Shown in pieces: positions 32,993 to 42,838 of a DNA stretch of 64,000 nucleotides. Numbering within the stretch: the stretch's first letter is position 1; every line of letters starts with the position of its first letter. Under the pieces are notes generated by a model. That model did not search any database. It had not been told where the DNA came from and saw only the letters and a list, made by a program, of their open reading frames with translations. The stretch lies in the NCBI RefSeq assembly GCF_016742955.1, contig NZ_JABBYC010000019.1:1-64000 (forward strand), given 5' to 3'. Position numbers and translations under genes: made by a program. Source of the DNA: Myceligenerans indicum (lineage in GTDB: Bacteria > Actinomycetota > Actinomycetes > Actinomycetales > Cellulomonadaceae).

Positions 32993-33952
32993 ATGGAGGA
33001 CAGCGGGCACATCGCGGTGCTCGTCAATCCTGCGGCGCGTCGCGGCGCGGGGGCCGAGCATGCCGGCATCGTCGCCGGCAGGCTCACCGAGCGCGGCGCG
33101 ACGGTCCGGACCTATCAGGGCGCCGGGCCCGAGGACACGTCCCGGCTGGCGAAGGAGGCGGTCGCGGCCGGTCCGGACGCGGTCGCGGTCGTGGGCGGGG
33201 ACGGCACCGTGGCCGCCGTGCTGCCGCAGCTGATCGGTACCGGTGTGCCGCTCGCCGTGCTCGGCGGGGGGACGGGCAACGATCTCGCCCGGATGCACGG
33301 CATCCCGTCCGACCCGCGGGACGCCGCCGACGTCGTGCTCGACGGCGACCGCCGCCTCGTGGACACCGGCACAATCACCGGCGCCGACGGTACGGTCACG
33401 CCCTTCGCGACGATCGCCTGCGCCGGGTTCGACTCGCGGGCCAACGAGCGCATCAACCGCCTGCGCCGGCCGAAGGGGGCCGCCCGGTACACCGTCGGCA
33501 CCTACCTGGAACTGCTCGGGCTGCGCACGCACCGGTACCGGCTCGTGGTCGACCCACCGGACCACGGCGGTCCGCGGGCCGGCGCCTCCCCGGGCGGGGG
33601 CACGGTGACGGAGGTGCCCGGTCATCTGCTCGCGATCGGCAACACGCGCTACTACGGCGGCGGCCGTCCCATCCTGCCCGACGCCGACCCACGCGACGGG
33701 CTCCTCGACATCACGCTCGTCGAGGCCGTGGGCCGGCTCGGGCTGATCGGCCTGAACCGGCCGATCAAGCGTGGGGAACACCTCGGCCGCCCCGGCGTCC
33801 GCGCGCTGCGCGCCGCCGCGGTGCGCGTCGAGGCCGACGAGGACCTGGTGATGTTCGCCGACGGCGAGCGGGTGGGCCCGCTTCCCGTCACCGTGAGAGC
33901 CCACCGCCGCACCCTGATGCTCTGCCTGCCGAGAGACGGAGAACGACCATGA
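32993..33952 (+). CDS. Diacylglycerol kinase-family lipid kinase
   Basis: The 319-residue DAGK catalytic-domain protein has AVLVNPAARRGAGAEH, VVGGDGTVAAVLP (nucleotide loop GGDGT), and GGGTGNDLARMHGIP. Rv2252, its positional equivalent in M. tuberculosis, phosphorylates diacylglycerol and affects phosphatidylinositol mannoside formation. A GGGAGGGG ribosome-binding site precedes the ATG, and TAACAT (32933-32938) may be the -10 element. Its stop overlaps the P450 ATG (ATGA), starting a DAGK-P450-pntA-pntB operon. Confidence 0.9.
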   Translation: MEDSGHIAVLVNPAARRGAGAEHAGIVAGRLTERGATVRTYQGAGPEDTSRLAKEAVAAGPDAVAVVGGDGTVAAVLPQLIGTGVPLAVLGGGTGNDLARMHGIPSDPRDAADVVLDGDRRLVDTGTITGADGTVTPFATIACAGFDSRANERINRLRRPKGAARYTVGTYLELLGLRTHRYRLVVDPPDHGGPRAGASPGGGTVTEVPGHLLAIGNTRYYGGGRPILPDADPRDGLLDITLVEAVGRLGLIGLNRPIKRGEHLGRPGVRALRAAAVRVEADEDLVMFADGERVGPLPVTVRAHRRTLMLCLPRDGERP

Positions 33953-35337
33953 CCGAACTCGGGCGGATGACCGGACCCGGACGCACCGCCGCGACCGGTG
34001 ACCTGAACCACGACCTGAACGACGACCTGAACCGTGCCGGAGCCGGCCGAGCGACCGGACCGACGCGGGCCGCGGAGCCGCTGCGGCTCCAGGACGTGCA
34101 CGACCGGCCACTGCTGGCCGAGACCACCGCCGCCGCGGACCCGACGCAGGTGTACTCGCGCCTCAGGAAGCGCTGGGGCTCGGTGGCGCCCATCGACCTG
34201 GAGCCGGGTGTGCCGGGCTGGCTCGTGCTCGGCCACGCGGAGGTGGTCGCCGTCATGCGCGACGACCGCACCTTCGTCAAGGACCCCGCCACCTGGCGTG
34301 GACACGACGAGGAGCTGCTGGGACCGCACTCCGGGCTGCGCACGCTGATCTCCCGCACCCCGCAGCACACCGCGATCCACCAGGACGGGCGGGAACACAT
34401 GCGCCTGCGCGCCCCGATCGACGACGCCCTGGAACAGGTCGACGAGATCCGCACGGCCGTCGCCGTGCGACGCCTGTGCACGATGCTCATCCAGCGGTTC
34501 GAGCGCCGCGGACGCGCCGACCTCGTCGCCGAGTACGCCTCCGCCGTCCCCTTCCTCGTCATGTCCGAGCTGGCCGGGTACGACCCGGAGGACGCCCAGC
34601 GCATGCAGGAGATCATCCAGTCGATGTTCGAGACCGGCCCCGAGGCGCGGGAACTGCGCAAGGAGCTCGGCCGGATCGTCCGTGCGCACGTCTCCCGCAG
34701 CAGGGAGCGCAGCACCCAGGACATCGCGGTGGTGCTGGCCCGCCACCCCGCGTTCCAGGACGACCTCGAACGGGCGCAGACCCTCGTCGCCCTCACCTCC
34801 ATCGCGAGCACGTCCCTGCTGTCCTGGGTGGCGCAGACCCTCACCCTGGTCCTGACCGACGAACGCTTCTCCAACCGGCTGCGCGGCGGCCGGCTCAACA
34901 TCGACGACGCCCTGGACGAGGTGCTGTGGCGGTCCACGCCCAACCCGAACATGGTGCCGCGGTACGCCACCCGTGAGGTCGTGCTGGGCGACAAGCTCAT
35001 CGGCAAGGGCGAGGCCGTGGTGATGTCCGTGCACGGGGCCAACCACGACCCGGCGATCCTCCCGGACGACCCGTGGGAGGAGGTCGGCAACCGCGCCCAC
35101 CTCTCCTTCGGCGGAGGACCGCACGCCTGCCCCGCGCCCCGGCTCGCCCGCGTGATCGCGCGCATCGCCGCCGAGACACTCGTGCGGCAGCTCCACGTGT
35201 CCTTCGACGGGGACCCGGCCGACCTCGAATGGGCGCCGTCCCCGTGGCTGCGGTACCCCGCCCGGCTGCCGGTCACGTTCCCCATACCCCGCCGCGCCCG
35301 CGAAGAGGGCCGGACAGACCCCACCGACGAGAGGTAG
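33949..35337 (+). CDS. Cytochrome P450 lacking the ExxR motif (CYP157-like)
   Basis: The 462-residue P450 has haem-ligand motif [17 protein letters not shown] with Cys394. The K-helix that should read E-x-x-R is DEVLWRSTP at 323-331, with no Arg at the motif position; this resembles the EQSLW variant reported for Streptomyces CYP157 proteins. The I-helix ([13 protein letters not shown]) also lacks the A-G-x-D/E-T oxygen-activation pattern. The N-terminal 60 residues are low complexity with DLN repeats. It sits between a lipid kinase and the transhydrogenase genes with a 4-bp overlap and a 5-bp gap. No ferredoxin or reductase gene is near. The substrate is unknown. Confidence 0.85.
   Translation: MTELGRMTGPGRTAATGDLNHDLNDDLNRAGAGRATGPTRAAEPLRLQDVHDRPLLAETTAAADPTQVYSRLRKRWGSVAPIDLEPGVPGWLVLGHAEVVAVMRDDRTFVKDPATWRGHDEELLGPHSGLRTLISRTPQHTAIHQDGREHMRLRAPIDDALEQVDEIRTAVAVRRLCTMLIQRFERRGRADLVAEYASAVPFLVMSELAGYDPEDAQRMQEIIQSMFETGPEARELRKELGRIVRAHVSRSRERSTQDIAVVLARHPAFQDDLERAQTLVALTSIASTSLLSWVAQTLTLVLTDERFSNRLRGGRLNIDDALDEVLWRSTPNPNMVPRYATREVVLGDKLIGKGEAVVMSVHGANHDPAILPDDPWEEVGNRAHLSFGGGPHACPAPRLARVIARIAAETLVRQLHVSFDGDPADLEWAPSPWLRYPARLPVTFPIPRRAREEGRTDPTDER
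34000..34035. repeat. 12-bp in-frame tandem repeat in the P450 N-terminus
   Basis: GACCTGAACNAC occurs three times in a row (the third copy ends CGT), encoding [12 protein letters not shown] before the P450 fold begins. Confidence 0.85.
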
Positions 35338-35342
35338 GCACG

Positions 35343-36959
35343 ATGCAGATCGGCATCCCCGACGACGCCGGCCCGCTGGTCGCCGCGACACCATCGGCCG
35401 TCCAGAAACTGGGCGCCCTCGGGTACGACGTCGTCGTCACCGAAGGCGCCGGAACGGCCGCCGGACTCCCCGACGACACCTACCGCGACGTCGGCGCCCA
35501 GGTCGTGTCCGACCGTGCCGCCGCCTGGGAGTGCGACGTGGTGGTCTGCACGACCGTGCCCGACGACGTCGCCGAGCGGATGCGCCCCGGGACGATGCTC
35601 GTGTCCCGGCTCGCCCCCGCCGCCCACCCCGACCGGGTCCGCGCACTGGCCGACCGCGGCATCACCGCGCTCGCGCTCGACGCCGTACCGCGCATCTCCC
35701 GCGCCCAGTCCCTCGACGTCCTGTCCGTCCTGTCCAACGTCGCCGGCTACCGGGCGATCGTGGAAGCCGCCGCCGAGTACTCCGGCATGTTCGGCGGCCA
35801 GGTCACCGCCGCCGGAAGCACCCGGCCGGCCACCGTGTTCGTGATCGGCGCCGGCGTCGCCGGACTCGCCGCCCTCGGCGCGGCCACCGCCCTCGGCGCA
35901 CGCGTGCGCGCCTTCGACGTGCGGCCCGAGGTCGCCGAGCAGATCGAGTCGATGGGCGCCGAGTTCGTCTCCGAACCCGCCGCCCAGCAGCAGGTCAGCG
36001 CCGACGGCTACGCCGCCCCTCTCACGCAGGAGCAGCTCGCAGCCGCCTTGCGCCTGTACACCCGCGAGGCCGCCGCGGCCGACATCGTCGTCACCACCGC
36101 CCTCGTGCGCGGCACCGCGCCCACCACGCTCACCGCCGAGGCCGTGGCGGCCATGCGGCCCGGCTCCGTGATCGTCGACCTCGCCGCCCCCGGCGGCGGG
36201 AACTGCGAGCTCACCGTCCCGGGCGAACGCGTCGTGACCGGCAACGGCGTCGTCGTGCTCGGCTACACCGATCTGCCCGCACGCATGCCGCGCCACACCT
36301 CCGAGCTGTACGGCACGGCCGTGGCCAACCTCCTCACCCTGCTCACCCCCGCCAAGGACGGCGAGGTCCGGCTCGACCTGGACGACGTCGTCCAGCGCGG
36401 CATGACCGTCGCCCGCGGCGGCGAGGTGCTCTGGCCACCGCCCGCGGTCCAGGTCAGCGCCGGGCCGCCGGCCCCCGCCACACCGCAGGCCGAGGAGGCC
36501 GCACCCGGGGCGGCGCCCGGCGCCGGAGCGCCCGCCCGCCGCCGGCCAGCCTGGCTGAACGGAGCGCTCGCCGTGGCCGGCGCCGTGCTCGGCGGGCTGG
36601 CCGTGGCCGCCTCGCCCGCCGAGACCGTCGGGCACTTCACCGTGCTGGCGCTCGCGATCGTCGTCGGTTTCTACGTGATCCGGTCCGTCACCCACGCGCT
36701 GCACACGCCGCTGATGAGCCAGACCAACGCCATCTCCGGCATCATCCTGGTCGGCGCGCTGCTGCAGATCGGATCGTCGTCCGTGCTGGTGACCGTGCTG
36801 GCCACCATCGCGGCGGCCGTGGCGAGCGTCAACGTGTTCGGCGGGTTCCTCGTGACCCGGCGGATGCTGCGCATGTTCCGCAGGACGGACGACGACGGCG
36901 ACACGACGGCCAGGAACGATGCCGGCGCCGCCGGTGCGACCGAGGGGAGCGCGCGATGA
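35343..36959 (+). CDS. pntA: NAD(P)+ transhydrogenase subunit alpha
   Basis: The 538-residue subunit has the NAD(H)-binding domain I at about 1-380 ([32 protein letters not shown]) and a C-terminal membrane domain with 3-4 helices from about 405 ([23 protein letters not shown]). The single chain resembles E. coli PntA. With PntB it couples proton flow to hydride transfer from NADH to NADP+. The ATG follows GAGAGGTAGGC, 5 bp after the P450 stop. NADPH made here could supply the nearby P450 and lipid enzymes, although that is inference. Confidence 0.93.
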   Translation: MQIGIPDDAGPLVAATPSAVQKLGALGYDVVVTEGAGTAAGLPDDTYRDVGAQVVSDRAAAWECDVVVCTTVPDDVAERMRPGTMLVSRLAPAAHPDRVRALADRGITALALDAVPRISRAQSLDVLSVLSNVAGYRAIVEAAAEYSGMFGGQVTAAGSTRPATVFVIGAGVAGLAALGAATALGARVRAFDVRPEVAEQIESMGAEFVSEPAAQQQVSADGYAAPLTQEQLAAALRLYTREAAAADIVVTTALVRGTAPTTLTAEAVAAMRPGSVIVDLAAPGGGNCELTVPGERVVTGNGVVVLGYTDLPARMPRHTSELYGTAVANLLTLLTPAKDGEVRLDLDDVVQRGMTVARGGEVLWPPPAVQVSAGPPAPATPQAEEAAPGAAPGAGAPARRRPAWLNGALAVAGAVLGGLAVAASPAETVGHFTVLALAIVVGFYVIRSVTHALHTPLMSQTNAISGIILVGALLQIGSSSVLVTVLATIAAAVASVNVFGGFLVTRRMLRMFRRTDDDGDTTARNDAGAAGATEGSAR

Positions 36960-38389
36960 CGACGACCGGACTGGTACAGGGTGCCTCCGTCGTGGCGGCG
37001 GTGCTGTTCATCCTGTCCCTGGCGGGACTGTCCCGGCAGGAGAGCGCGAGGCGGGGCGTCAACCTCGGCATGGCCGGGATGGCGCTGGCGCTCGGTGCGA
37101 CCATCGCCCTCGCGCTGGTGCGCTCCGAGCGGCCCGCCGGGGTGACGGCGGCCCTGATCCTGCTGGTGCTCGTGGTCGGCGCGACCGTGGGAACCTGGCG
37201 GGCGCGCAGCGTCGAGATGACGCAGATGCCCGAGCTGATCGCGCTGCTGCACTCGTTCGTGGGGCTCGCGGCGGTGCTGGTGGGATACGGGTCCTACCTC
37301 ACGTCCTACCCCCTGGGGCACGCGGGCTCCGGTGCCGGTGCCGACACCGTGCACGCCGTGGAGATCTACCTCGGGGTACTGATCGGCGCCGTGACGCTCA
37401 CGGGGTCGCTCGTCGCGTTCGGGAAGCTGTCCGGGAGGCTGAAGTCGGCGCCGGTGACCCTTCCCGCGCGCAACTGGCTGAACCTCGGCGTCATCGTGGC
37501 CTGCGCCGGGCTGCTGGCCTGGTACCTGACCGTCGTCGGGCCCGCGAGCGGCGCGGCGGCCGTCGTGCCGCTGCTGCTCATGACGGTCCTCGCCCTCGCG
37601 CTGGGCTGGCACCTGGTCGCGGCGATCGGCGGGGGAGACATGCCCGTCGTCGTCTCCATGCTGAACTCCTACTCCGGCTGGGCCGCGGCCGCGGCCGGGT
37701 TCATGCTCGGCAACGACCTGCTGATCATCACCGGCGCGCTGGTCGGGTCCTCCGGTGCGATCCTCAGCTACATCATGTGCCGGGCGATGAACCGCTCGTT
37801 CGTCTCGGTGATCCTCGGCGGGTTCGGTCAGAAGGCCGGGCCGTCGTCGTCGGACGGGCCCGGCGGCGAACACCGCGAGACCACGGCGCCCACCGTGGCG
37901 GACCAGCTCGTGGCCGCCCGCAGCGTGATCATCGCGCCCGGGTACGGCATGGCCGTCGCCAAGGCGCAGTACCCGGTCGCGGACCTGGCGGCGAAGCTCA
38001 TCGGGCGAGGGGTGCGGGTGCGCTTCGCGATCCACCCCGTGGCCGGGCGGCTGCCCGGGCACATGAACGTGCTCCTCGCGGAGGCCAAGGTGCCCTACGA
38101 CATCGTCGAGGGCATGGACGAGATCAACGTGGACTTCGCCGAGACCGACGTCGTCCTCGTGATCGGCGCCAACGACACCGTCAACCCGGCCGCGCAGGAG
38201 GACCCGGGATCGCCCATCGCGGGGATGCCGGTGCTGCAGGCGTGGCACGCGCGCGACGTCGTGGTCTTCAAACGGTCCATGGCCACCGGCTACGCGGGCG
38301 TGCAGAACCCGCTGTTCTTCCGGGAGAACACGACCATGTTGTTCGGCGACGCGAAGGACCGCCTGGAGGAGATCCTCAAGTCGCTGTGA
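36956..38389 (+). CDS. pntB: NAD(P)+ transhydrogenase subunit beta
   Basis: The 477-residue subunit has about nine helices (1-285) and then the NADP(H)-binding domain III ([64 protein letters not shown]). The proton-channel segment with [17 protein letters not shown] is intact. It overlaps pntA by ATGA and is the last gene of the operon. Confidence 0.94.
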   Translation: MTTTGLVQGASVVAAVLFILSLAGLSRQESARRGVNLGMAGMALALGATIALALVRSERPAGVTAALILLVLVVGATVGTWRARSVEMTQMPELIALLHSFVGLAAVLVGYGSYLTSYPLGHAGSGAGADTVHAVEIYLGVLIGAVTLTGSLVAFGKLSGRLKSAPVTLPARNWLNLGVIVACAGLLAWYLTVVGPASGAAAVVPLLLMTVLALALGWHLVAAIGGGDMPVVVSMLNSYSGWAAAAAGFMLGNDLLIITGALVGSSGAILSYIMCRAMNRSFVSVILGGFGQKAGPSSSDGPGGEHRETTAPTVADQLVAARSVIIAPGYGMAVAKAQYPVADLAAKLIGRGVRVRFAIHPVAGRLPGHMNVLLAEAKVPYDIVEGMDEINVDFAETDVVLVIGANDTVNPAAQEDPGSPIAGMPVLQAWHARDVVVFKRSMATGYAGVQNPLFFRENTTMLFGDAKDRLEEILKSL

Positions 38390-38475
38390 GACCGGCGCGG
38401 GCGGGGACGGGCGGCGGTGGGCGGCGAGGCGAGTTACCGGTACTCCGCGTCTCAGGTTCGCGGTAGCCTGGCCGG

Positions 38476-39363
38476 GTGACGACCGAAGCCGCGGGCGGCG
38501 AGCCCGTCCGTCAGACCGTCTCCGCGCGCGATGGCTACGACCTCGCCGTCAGTACGTTCGAGCCGGCGGGTGAGCCGCGCGTGGTCGTGGTGATCGCACC
38601 GGCCTTCGCCACGCCGGCGTCGTTCTACGCCGCCTTCGGAAGCTGGCTCGCGGGGCGCGGCATCCGCGCGGTCACGTTTGACTACCGGGGCCTCGGCCGG
38701 TCCTCCGGCGGCCGGCACCTGCGCGACGTCGACGCCGACCTGATCGCCTGGGCCGGGGACGCGGCCGACGTCGTCGCCTGGGCGGCGGGGCGTGCGGCCG
38801 GGACCCCCGTCGCCTACGTGGGCCACAGCCTCGGCAGCCAGATCCTGGGCCTGGGCAACCACCAGCTCGTGGACCGCGCTCTCTTCGTGGCCGGAGGGAA
38901 CCCCCACGTCGAGATCAGCGGTTCCCGCATGGCGTGGGCGGCGCCGTTCGCGTTCCGCGTGCTGATGCCGGCGGTGATCCGGATGGCCGGCTACTACCCG
39001 GGCAAGCGCATGCGGTTCATGGGCGACGCACCCGCCGGGGTCATGCGGCAGTGGCTGCGCTGGGCGCGGCACCCCGAGTATCTCCTCGGCGAGTTCCCGC
39101 ACGCGGCGGACGCCTTCGCGAAGGTCGACCTGCCGATCGTGTCCCTGCACATGACCGACGACGAGCTCGTGGGGCAGGAGACCACCGAGGCCATGGAGCG
39201 GTGGTACACCGGCGCGCCCCTGACCCACCGCGAGGTCACCCCCGCCGAGATGGGCTCCGACCGGGTGGGCCACCTGGGCTTCTTCCGCCCACGTTCCGCG
39301 GCCGGCTGGGAGCGGGTGGCCCTCCCGGCGATCGTGGGCGCCGGGAGGGCCGACGACGAGTAG
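38476..39363 (+). CDS. Alpha/beta-fold hydrolase (serine aminopeptidase S33-like)
   Basis: The 295-residue hydrolase has the nucleophile elbow VGHSLGSQ, FDYRGLGRSSGGRHLRDVD and a C-terminal GHLGFFRP with the His. It is close to the alpha/beta hydrolases often annotated as DUF/YheT-like esterases; the substrate is unknown. The GTG start has TAGCCT (38464-38469) 6 bp upstream and no ribosome-binding site, so the mRNA is likely leaderless. Confidence 0.85.
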   Translation: MTTEAAGGEPVRQTVSARDGYDLAVSTFEPAGEPRVVVVIAPAFATPASFYAAFGSWLAGRGIRAVTFDYRGLGRSSGGRHLRDVDADLIAWAGDAADVVAWAAGRAAGTPVAYVGHSLGSQILGLGNHQLVDRALFVAGGNPHVEISGSRMAWAAPFAFRVLMPAVIRMAGYYPGKRMRFMGDAPAGVMRQWLRWARHPEYLLGEFPHAADAFAKVDLPIVSLHMTDDELVGQETTEAMERWYTGAPLTHREVTPAEMGSDRVGHLGFFRPRSAAGWERVALPAIVGAGRADDE

Positions 39364-39466
39364 GGGGCAGGAGGCCGCGCGCCGGGCGCGGTGCCCGGCG
39401 GCCGCGACCCGCCGGTGACGGGCCGCGGGCCACGGCGGACCGGGACACCGGCCCGCTCGTGCCGGC

Positions 39467-40393
39467 TCAGCAGACCTGGGTCCCCGACGTCGCGGTCAGG
39501 TCGGCGTAGGCCGACGTCAGGCGCGCGGTGACCGGGCCCGGGCCGGACGCGGCGCCGCCGTCGGCCGCGCTCGCCGCCCCGATCGGACGGCCGTCCACGG
39601 ACAGGACCGGCGCGAGGCCGCCCATGGTGCCGGTCACGAAGGCCTCGTCGGCCGTGTACAGGTCCGTCTGGGAGAAGTCGCCGACGACGACGGGAATGTC
39701 CAGCTCGGTCGCCAGGTCCAGGACCGTGGCACGGGTGATGCCCTCCGGGCAGGCGCGGGTGGTGGAGGTGCGCAGTACCCCGCCCGACACGTGGAAGACG
39801 TGCGTCGCGTTCGTCTCGGCGACGAAGCCGGCGTCGTCCAGCATGAGCGCGTCGTCCGCGCCGGCCACGTTCGCCTCGATCTTCGCCAGGATCGAGGTGA
39901 GGAGGTTGTTGTGGTGGATCTTCGGGTCCAGCGAGTCGGCACGGTGCCGCCGCACGGACGAGGTGACCAGGGTGATGCCGCCGGCGTCGTACACGGGCGG
40001 CTTGAACTCCGCGAGCACGATCAGGGTCGGGCCCGCCTGGTTGAGCCGCGGGTCCATGCCGGAGGTGATCTTCTCGCCCCGGCCGAGCGTGAGGCGGATG
40101 TGCACGTCGTCGCGCATGTCGTTGGCCGCGAGCGTCTCCCGGACGGCGGCGATGATCTCCTCGTCGGTGGGGATCTGCGTGAACGCCAGGGCTGTGGCCG
40201 AGCGGCGCAGCCGCGCGAGGTGCTCGTCCAGCGCGAAGATGCGGCCCTCGTGCAGCCGCAGCCCCTCCCAGACGCCGTCGCCGCCCTGGACCAGGGAGTC
40301 GAACGGGCTGACACGGGCCTCGTCACGGTGGGTGAGCCGGCCGTTGATCCAGACCCTCAGGTCACGGTTGCGCTCGTCGAAGGTCTGCAGCAT
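39467..40393 (-). CDS. Class IV aminotransferase (branched-chain / D-amino-acid type)
   Basis: The 308-residue PLP enzyme has WINGRLTHRDEARVSPFDSLVQGGDGVWEGLRLHEG, the PLP Lys in SLDPKIHHNNLL, and ETNATHVFHVSGG followed by CPEGITRATVLDLA. It probably transaminates branched-chain or D-amino acids; the exact class IV subgroup is not certain. The ATG at 40393 follows GAGAGGAACCC. It lies 39 bp after the sulfotransferase-like gene on the same strand and is likely in the same transcript. Confidence 0.87.
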   Translation of the reverse strand: MLQTFDERNRDLRVWINGRLTHRDEARVSPFDSLVQGGDGVWEGLRLHEGRIFALDEHLARLRRSATALAFTQIPTDEEIIAAVRETLAANDMRDDVHIRLTLGRGEKITSGMDPRLNQAGPTLIVLAEFKPPVYDAGGITLVTSSVRRHRADSLDPKIHHNNLLTSILAKIEANVAGADDALMLDDAGFVAETNATHVFHVSGGVLRTSTTRACPEGITRATVLDLATELDIPVVVGDFSQTDLYTADEAFVTGTMGGLAPVLSVDGRPIGAASAADGGAASGPGPVTARLTSAYADLTATSGTQVC

Positions 40394-40432
40394 GGGTTCC
40401 TCTCGTGGTGGGGTGGAGTCGGGCACGGCCCG

Positions 40433-41143
40433 TCACGGGCGCAGCGCGTACGGAGCGAGCCGCTCGTAGTACGGCAGGCAGCGTTCCAGCAGCGGGTGCA
40501 GGCGTTCCGGCAACGGGTCGCCGGTGCCGGGGGACTCCGAGGCGAAGCCGGTGGACGCCTCCACGCCCGCGTACCAGTGCTTCGCCCAGACGCCGTCCTC
40601 CGGGCGGGGGCCGGGCGGCCAGGACAGCATCGCGTCGTCGAACTCCAGGCCGAGCGCGGCGCACAGTGCGCCCAGCGTGCCGCGGGGGTCGCGCAGCACG
40701 TCGGCGGCGTCGACCACCGGGCCGCCGAACCGCTCGTACAACTCGAGCTGCTGGGGGAGCCCGAGATCCTCCAGCGTGGGCTCCGAGCGCACCTTCGCGT
40801 AGGACACCAGCACGCGCTCGGGGTCGCGGACGAGGAACGCGTGGGTCAGCCGGGCGAGCGGCTCGCGCGGCGTGCTCGGCAGCACGTGGTGCGTCATGTG
40901 CTTCTGGTACTGCACGGCCGTCGGGACCGCGCCGACGGTCAGCTCACGCAGGACGGCGGCCGGGTCGGGGGACTGGGACGCGATGACCTCGGCGGCGCCG
41001 GGGTGGTCGATCCCGGTGGCGTCCAGGTAGGCCGCGTACAGCGGCTCGTCGACGGCGGACGTGTCCGCCCGGTTCCCGAAACTGCGCATCATCGCGGTGG
41101 ACAGATTGCGCGGACCGGACCACATCGCGATACGCAGCGTCAT
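40433..41143 (-). CDS. Sulfotransferase-like P-loop protein
   Basis: The 236-residue protein opens with LRIAMWSGPRNLSTAMMRSF, a modified PAPS-binding loop, and later has THAFLVRDPERVLVSYAKV, like the 3'-phosphate motif of sulfotransferases. Short proteins of this type are commonly found beside class IV aminotransferases, as here. Whether they transfer sulfate is unproven. TAGTCT on the minus strand (plus 41151-41156) lies 7 bp before the ATG, suggesting a leaderless mRNA. Confidence 0.75.
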   Translation of the reverse strand: MTLRIAMWSGPRNLSTAMMRSFGNRADTSAVDEPLYAAYLDATGIDHPGAAEVIASQSPDPAAVLRELTVGAVPTAVQYQKHMTHHVLPSTPREPLARLTHAFLVRDPERVLVSYAKVRSEPTLEDLGLPQQLELYERFGGPVVDAADVLRDPRGTLGALCAALGLEFDDAMLSWPPGPRPEDGVWAKHWYAGVEASTGFASESPGTGDPLPERLHPLLERCLPYYERLAPYALRP

Positions 41144-41163
41144 GGAGCGCAGACTACCCACCG

Positions 41164-41697
41164 TCAGGCGCGCAAGCGGTCGCGGTAGGCGGCCACCGCG
41201 GCGCGGTTGCTGCACCGCGTGCTGCAGAACTTGCGCGAGCGGTTCCGGGAGAGGTCGAGGACCAGCCCCTCGCACGCCGGATCCACGCAGACCGACAGGC
41301 GGGACATCTCGTCGGAGCGGATCAGGTCCGCGACGGCCAGAGCCGTCTCCGAGGCGATGTGCACGGCGAAGGGGGCGTCGTCGGCCACGGAGTGGAGGTG
41401 CCAGTCGGTCTCGCCGTGGCGCACGAGTCGGGGGACGGCCGAGGCGTCGGCGAGCATGCGGTTGACCAGTGCCGCGGCCGTGTCGCGGTCCGCGGTCAGG
41501 AGTTCGCGCAGGCGCGGGATCAACGCCTGGACGGCGGCCAGTTCCGCCTCGTCCCCGTCGTGCCGCACCGTGTAGCCGTGTGCCGTGTAGAAGGCGTCCA
41601 GGTCACCGGCCGTCTCGAGCGTGCGCGGCGGCTCGGCCGAGTTCACGAGGGCGACGGCGGCTTTCAGGTTCGGTTCGGTGTCATGCTCGAAAAGCAT
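41164..41697 (-). CDS. CGNR zinc-finger (ABATE domain) regulator
   Basis: The 177-residue protein has an N-terminal ABATE domain (VALVNSAEPPRTLETAGDLDAFYTAHG) and a C-terminal CGNR zinc finger CVDPACEGLVLDLSRNRSRKFCSTRCSNRAAVAAYR, with four Cys ligands. It is a predicted stress-related transcription regulator. It diverges from the EamA exporter with only 39 bp between, so it probably controls that transporter. Confidence 0.88.
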   Translation of the reverse strand: MLFEHDTEPNLKAAVALVNSAEPPRTLETAGDLDAFYTAHGYTVRHDGDEAELAAVQALIPRLRELLTADRDTAAALVNRMLADASAVPRLVRHGETDWHLHSVADDAPFAVHIASETALAVADLIRSDEMSRLSVCVDPACEGLVLDLSRNRSRKFCSTRCSNRAAVAAYRDRLRA

Positions 41698-41698
41698 G

Positions 41699-41728
41699 TT
41701 GACACATTACCGCGCAGCCACTTACGGT
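41699..41728 (+). promoter_or_regulatory. Promoter of the EamA gene, leaderless
   Basis: TTGACA (41699-41704) and TACGGT (41723-41728) are separated by 18 bp, and the ATG lies 8 bp after the -10 element without a ribosome-binding site. Confidence 0.65.
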
Positions 41729-41736
41729 CATGAGTC

Positions 41737-42837
41737 ATGGCGGATATGACTGATGACACGGGTGTCCCCGGCGCCGGCCCGGCCCCTGCGGCCGCAGAGC
41801 GCGCCACCGCGGCGCAGACGCTCCCGGGGACGACGCTCCCGGGGACGACGACCGTCCGCCCGCCGGCGCGCGCCGCGGCCGGCCCATCCCCGGCGGCGGC
41901 CGGAGAGGAGTCGCCGCACCCCGCCGGGACGGTGCCGGGAGCACAGGCGACGACCGGTATCGTCTTCGCCCTTGTCGCAGCGGCCACGTTCTCCCTGTCG
42001 GGTCCGTTCGCCCGCGGCCTGCTCGACGCCGGCTGGACGGCCGGTGCCGCGGTCACCGCGCGCGTGCTCATCGGCGGAGCCGTCCTCGCCCTTCCGGCCG
42101 CCCTCGCGCTGCGCGGCCGGTGGTCCAGCCTGCGTGACCAGGTCTGGTCGCTCGTGGCCTACGGCATGGTGGCGGTGGCCGGCACCCAGCTCACGTTCTT
42201 CTACGCGGTGTCCTCCCTGGACGTCGGCGTGGCGCTGCTCATCGAGTTCATGGCGCCGGTGGCCGTCGTCGGCTGGATGTGGGCCCGGCACGGGCGGCGC
42301 CCCGGCGCGCTCACGTGCATCGGTGGCGTCGTGGCGCTGGGTGGGCTCGTCCTGGTGCTGGACCTCGCGGGAGGCGAGGGCATCAGCGTGCCCGGAGTGC
42401 TCTGGGCGCTCGGGGCGATGGTGGGCGCGGCCGGATACTTCCTGATGTCGGCACGGCCGACGGGGCTGCCGCCTGTCGCGCTGGCCTCCGGCGGCCTGCT
42501 GGCCGGCGGCATGTCGCTCCTGGTCGCGGGGCTCGTCGGGATCGTGCCGCTACGGGTCGCGGACCAGGTCGTGCGGTTCCAGGGGTTCACCCTGCCCTGG
42601 TGGGTCCCGGTGCTCGGCCTGGGTGTCGTCACCGCGGCCGTCGCGTACACGACGGGTATCGCGGCGAGCCGCCGCCTCGGTGCGCGGCTCGCGTCGTTCG
42701 TGGGGCTGACCGAGGTGATGTTCGCGGTGCTGGCCGCCTGGCTCCTGCTGGGCCAGGAGCCGGCGCCGGTACAGCTCGCCGGCGGCGTGCTGATCCTGGT
42801 GGGGATCGTCACCGTGCGGGCGGGGGAGAGCCGTTAG
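41737..42837 (+). CDS. EamA/DMT-family exporter
   Basis: The 366-residue protein has about 70 polar, Pro/Ala-rich residues and then ten predicted helices in two EamA repeats (GIVFALVAAATFSLSGPFARGLLDAG and GVLWALGAMVGAAGYFLMSA). It resembles RhaT/YedA-type exporters of amino acids or metabolites. Transcription probably begins at the ATG. The divergent CGNR regulator is its likely controller. Confidence 0.87.
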   Translation: MADMTDDTGVPGAGPAPAAAERATAAQTLPGTTLPGTTTVRPPARAAAGPSPAAAGEESPHPAGTVPGAQATTGIVFALVAAATFSLSGPFARGLLDAGWTAGAAVTARVLIGGAVLALPAALALRGRWSSLRDQVWSLVAYGMVAVAGTQLTFFYAVSSLDVGVALLIEFMAPVAVVGWMWARHGRRPGALTCIGGVVALGGLVLVLDLAGGEGISVPGVLWALGAMVGAAGYFLMSARPTGLPPVALASGGLLAGGMSLLVAGLVGIVPLRVADQVVRFQGFTLPWWVPVLGLGVVTAAVAYTTGIAASRRLGARLASFVGLTEVMFAVLAAWLLLGQEPAPVQLAGGVLILVGIVTVRAGESR

Positions 42838-42838
42838 C

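Noticed and set aside
33888..36704. Long antisense frame across the P450 and pntA genes
   Set aside because: Low-complexity translation without domains; the plus-strand genes show complete catalytic motifs.
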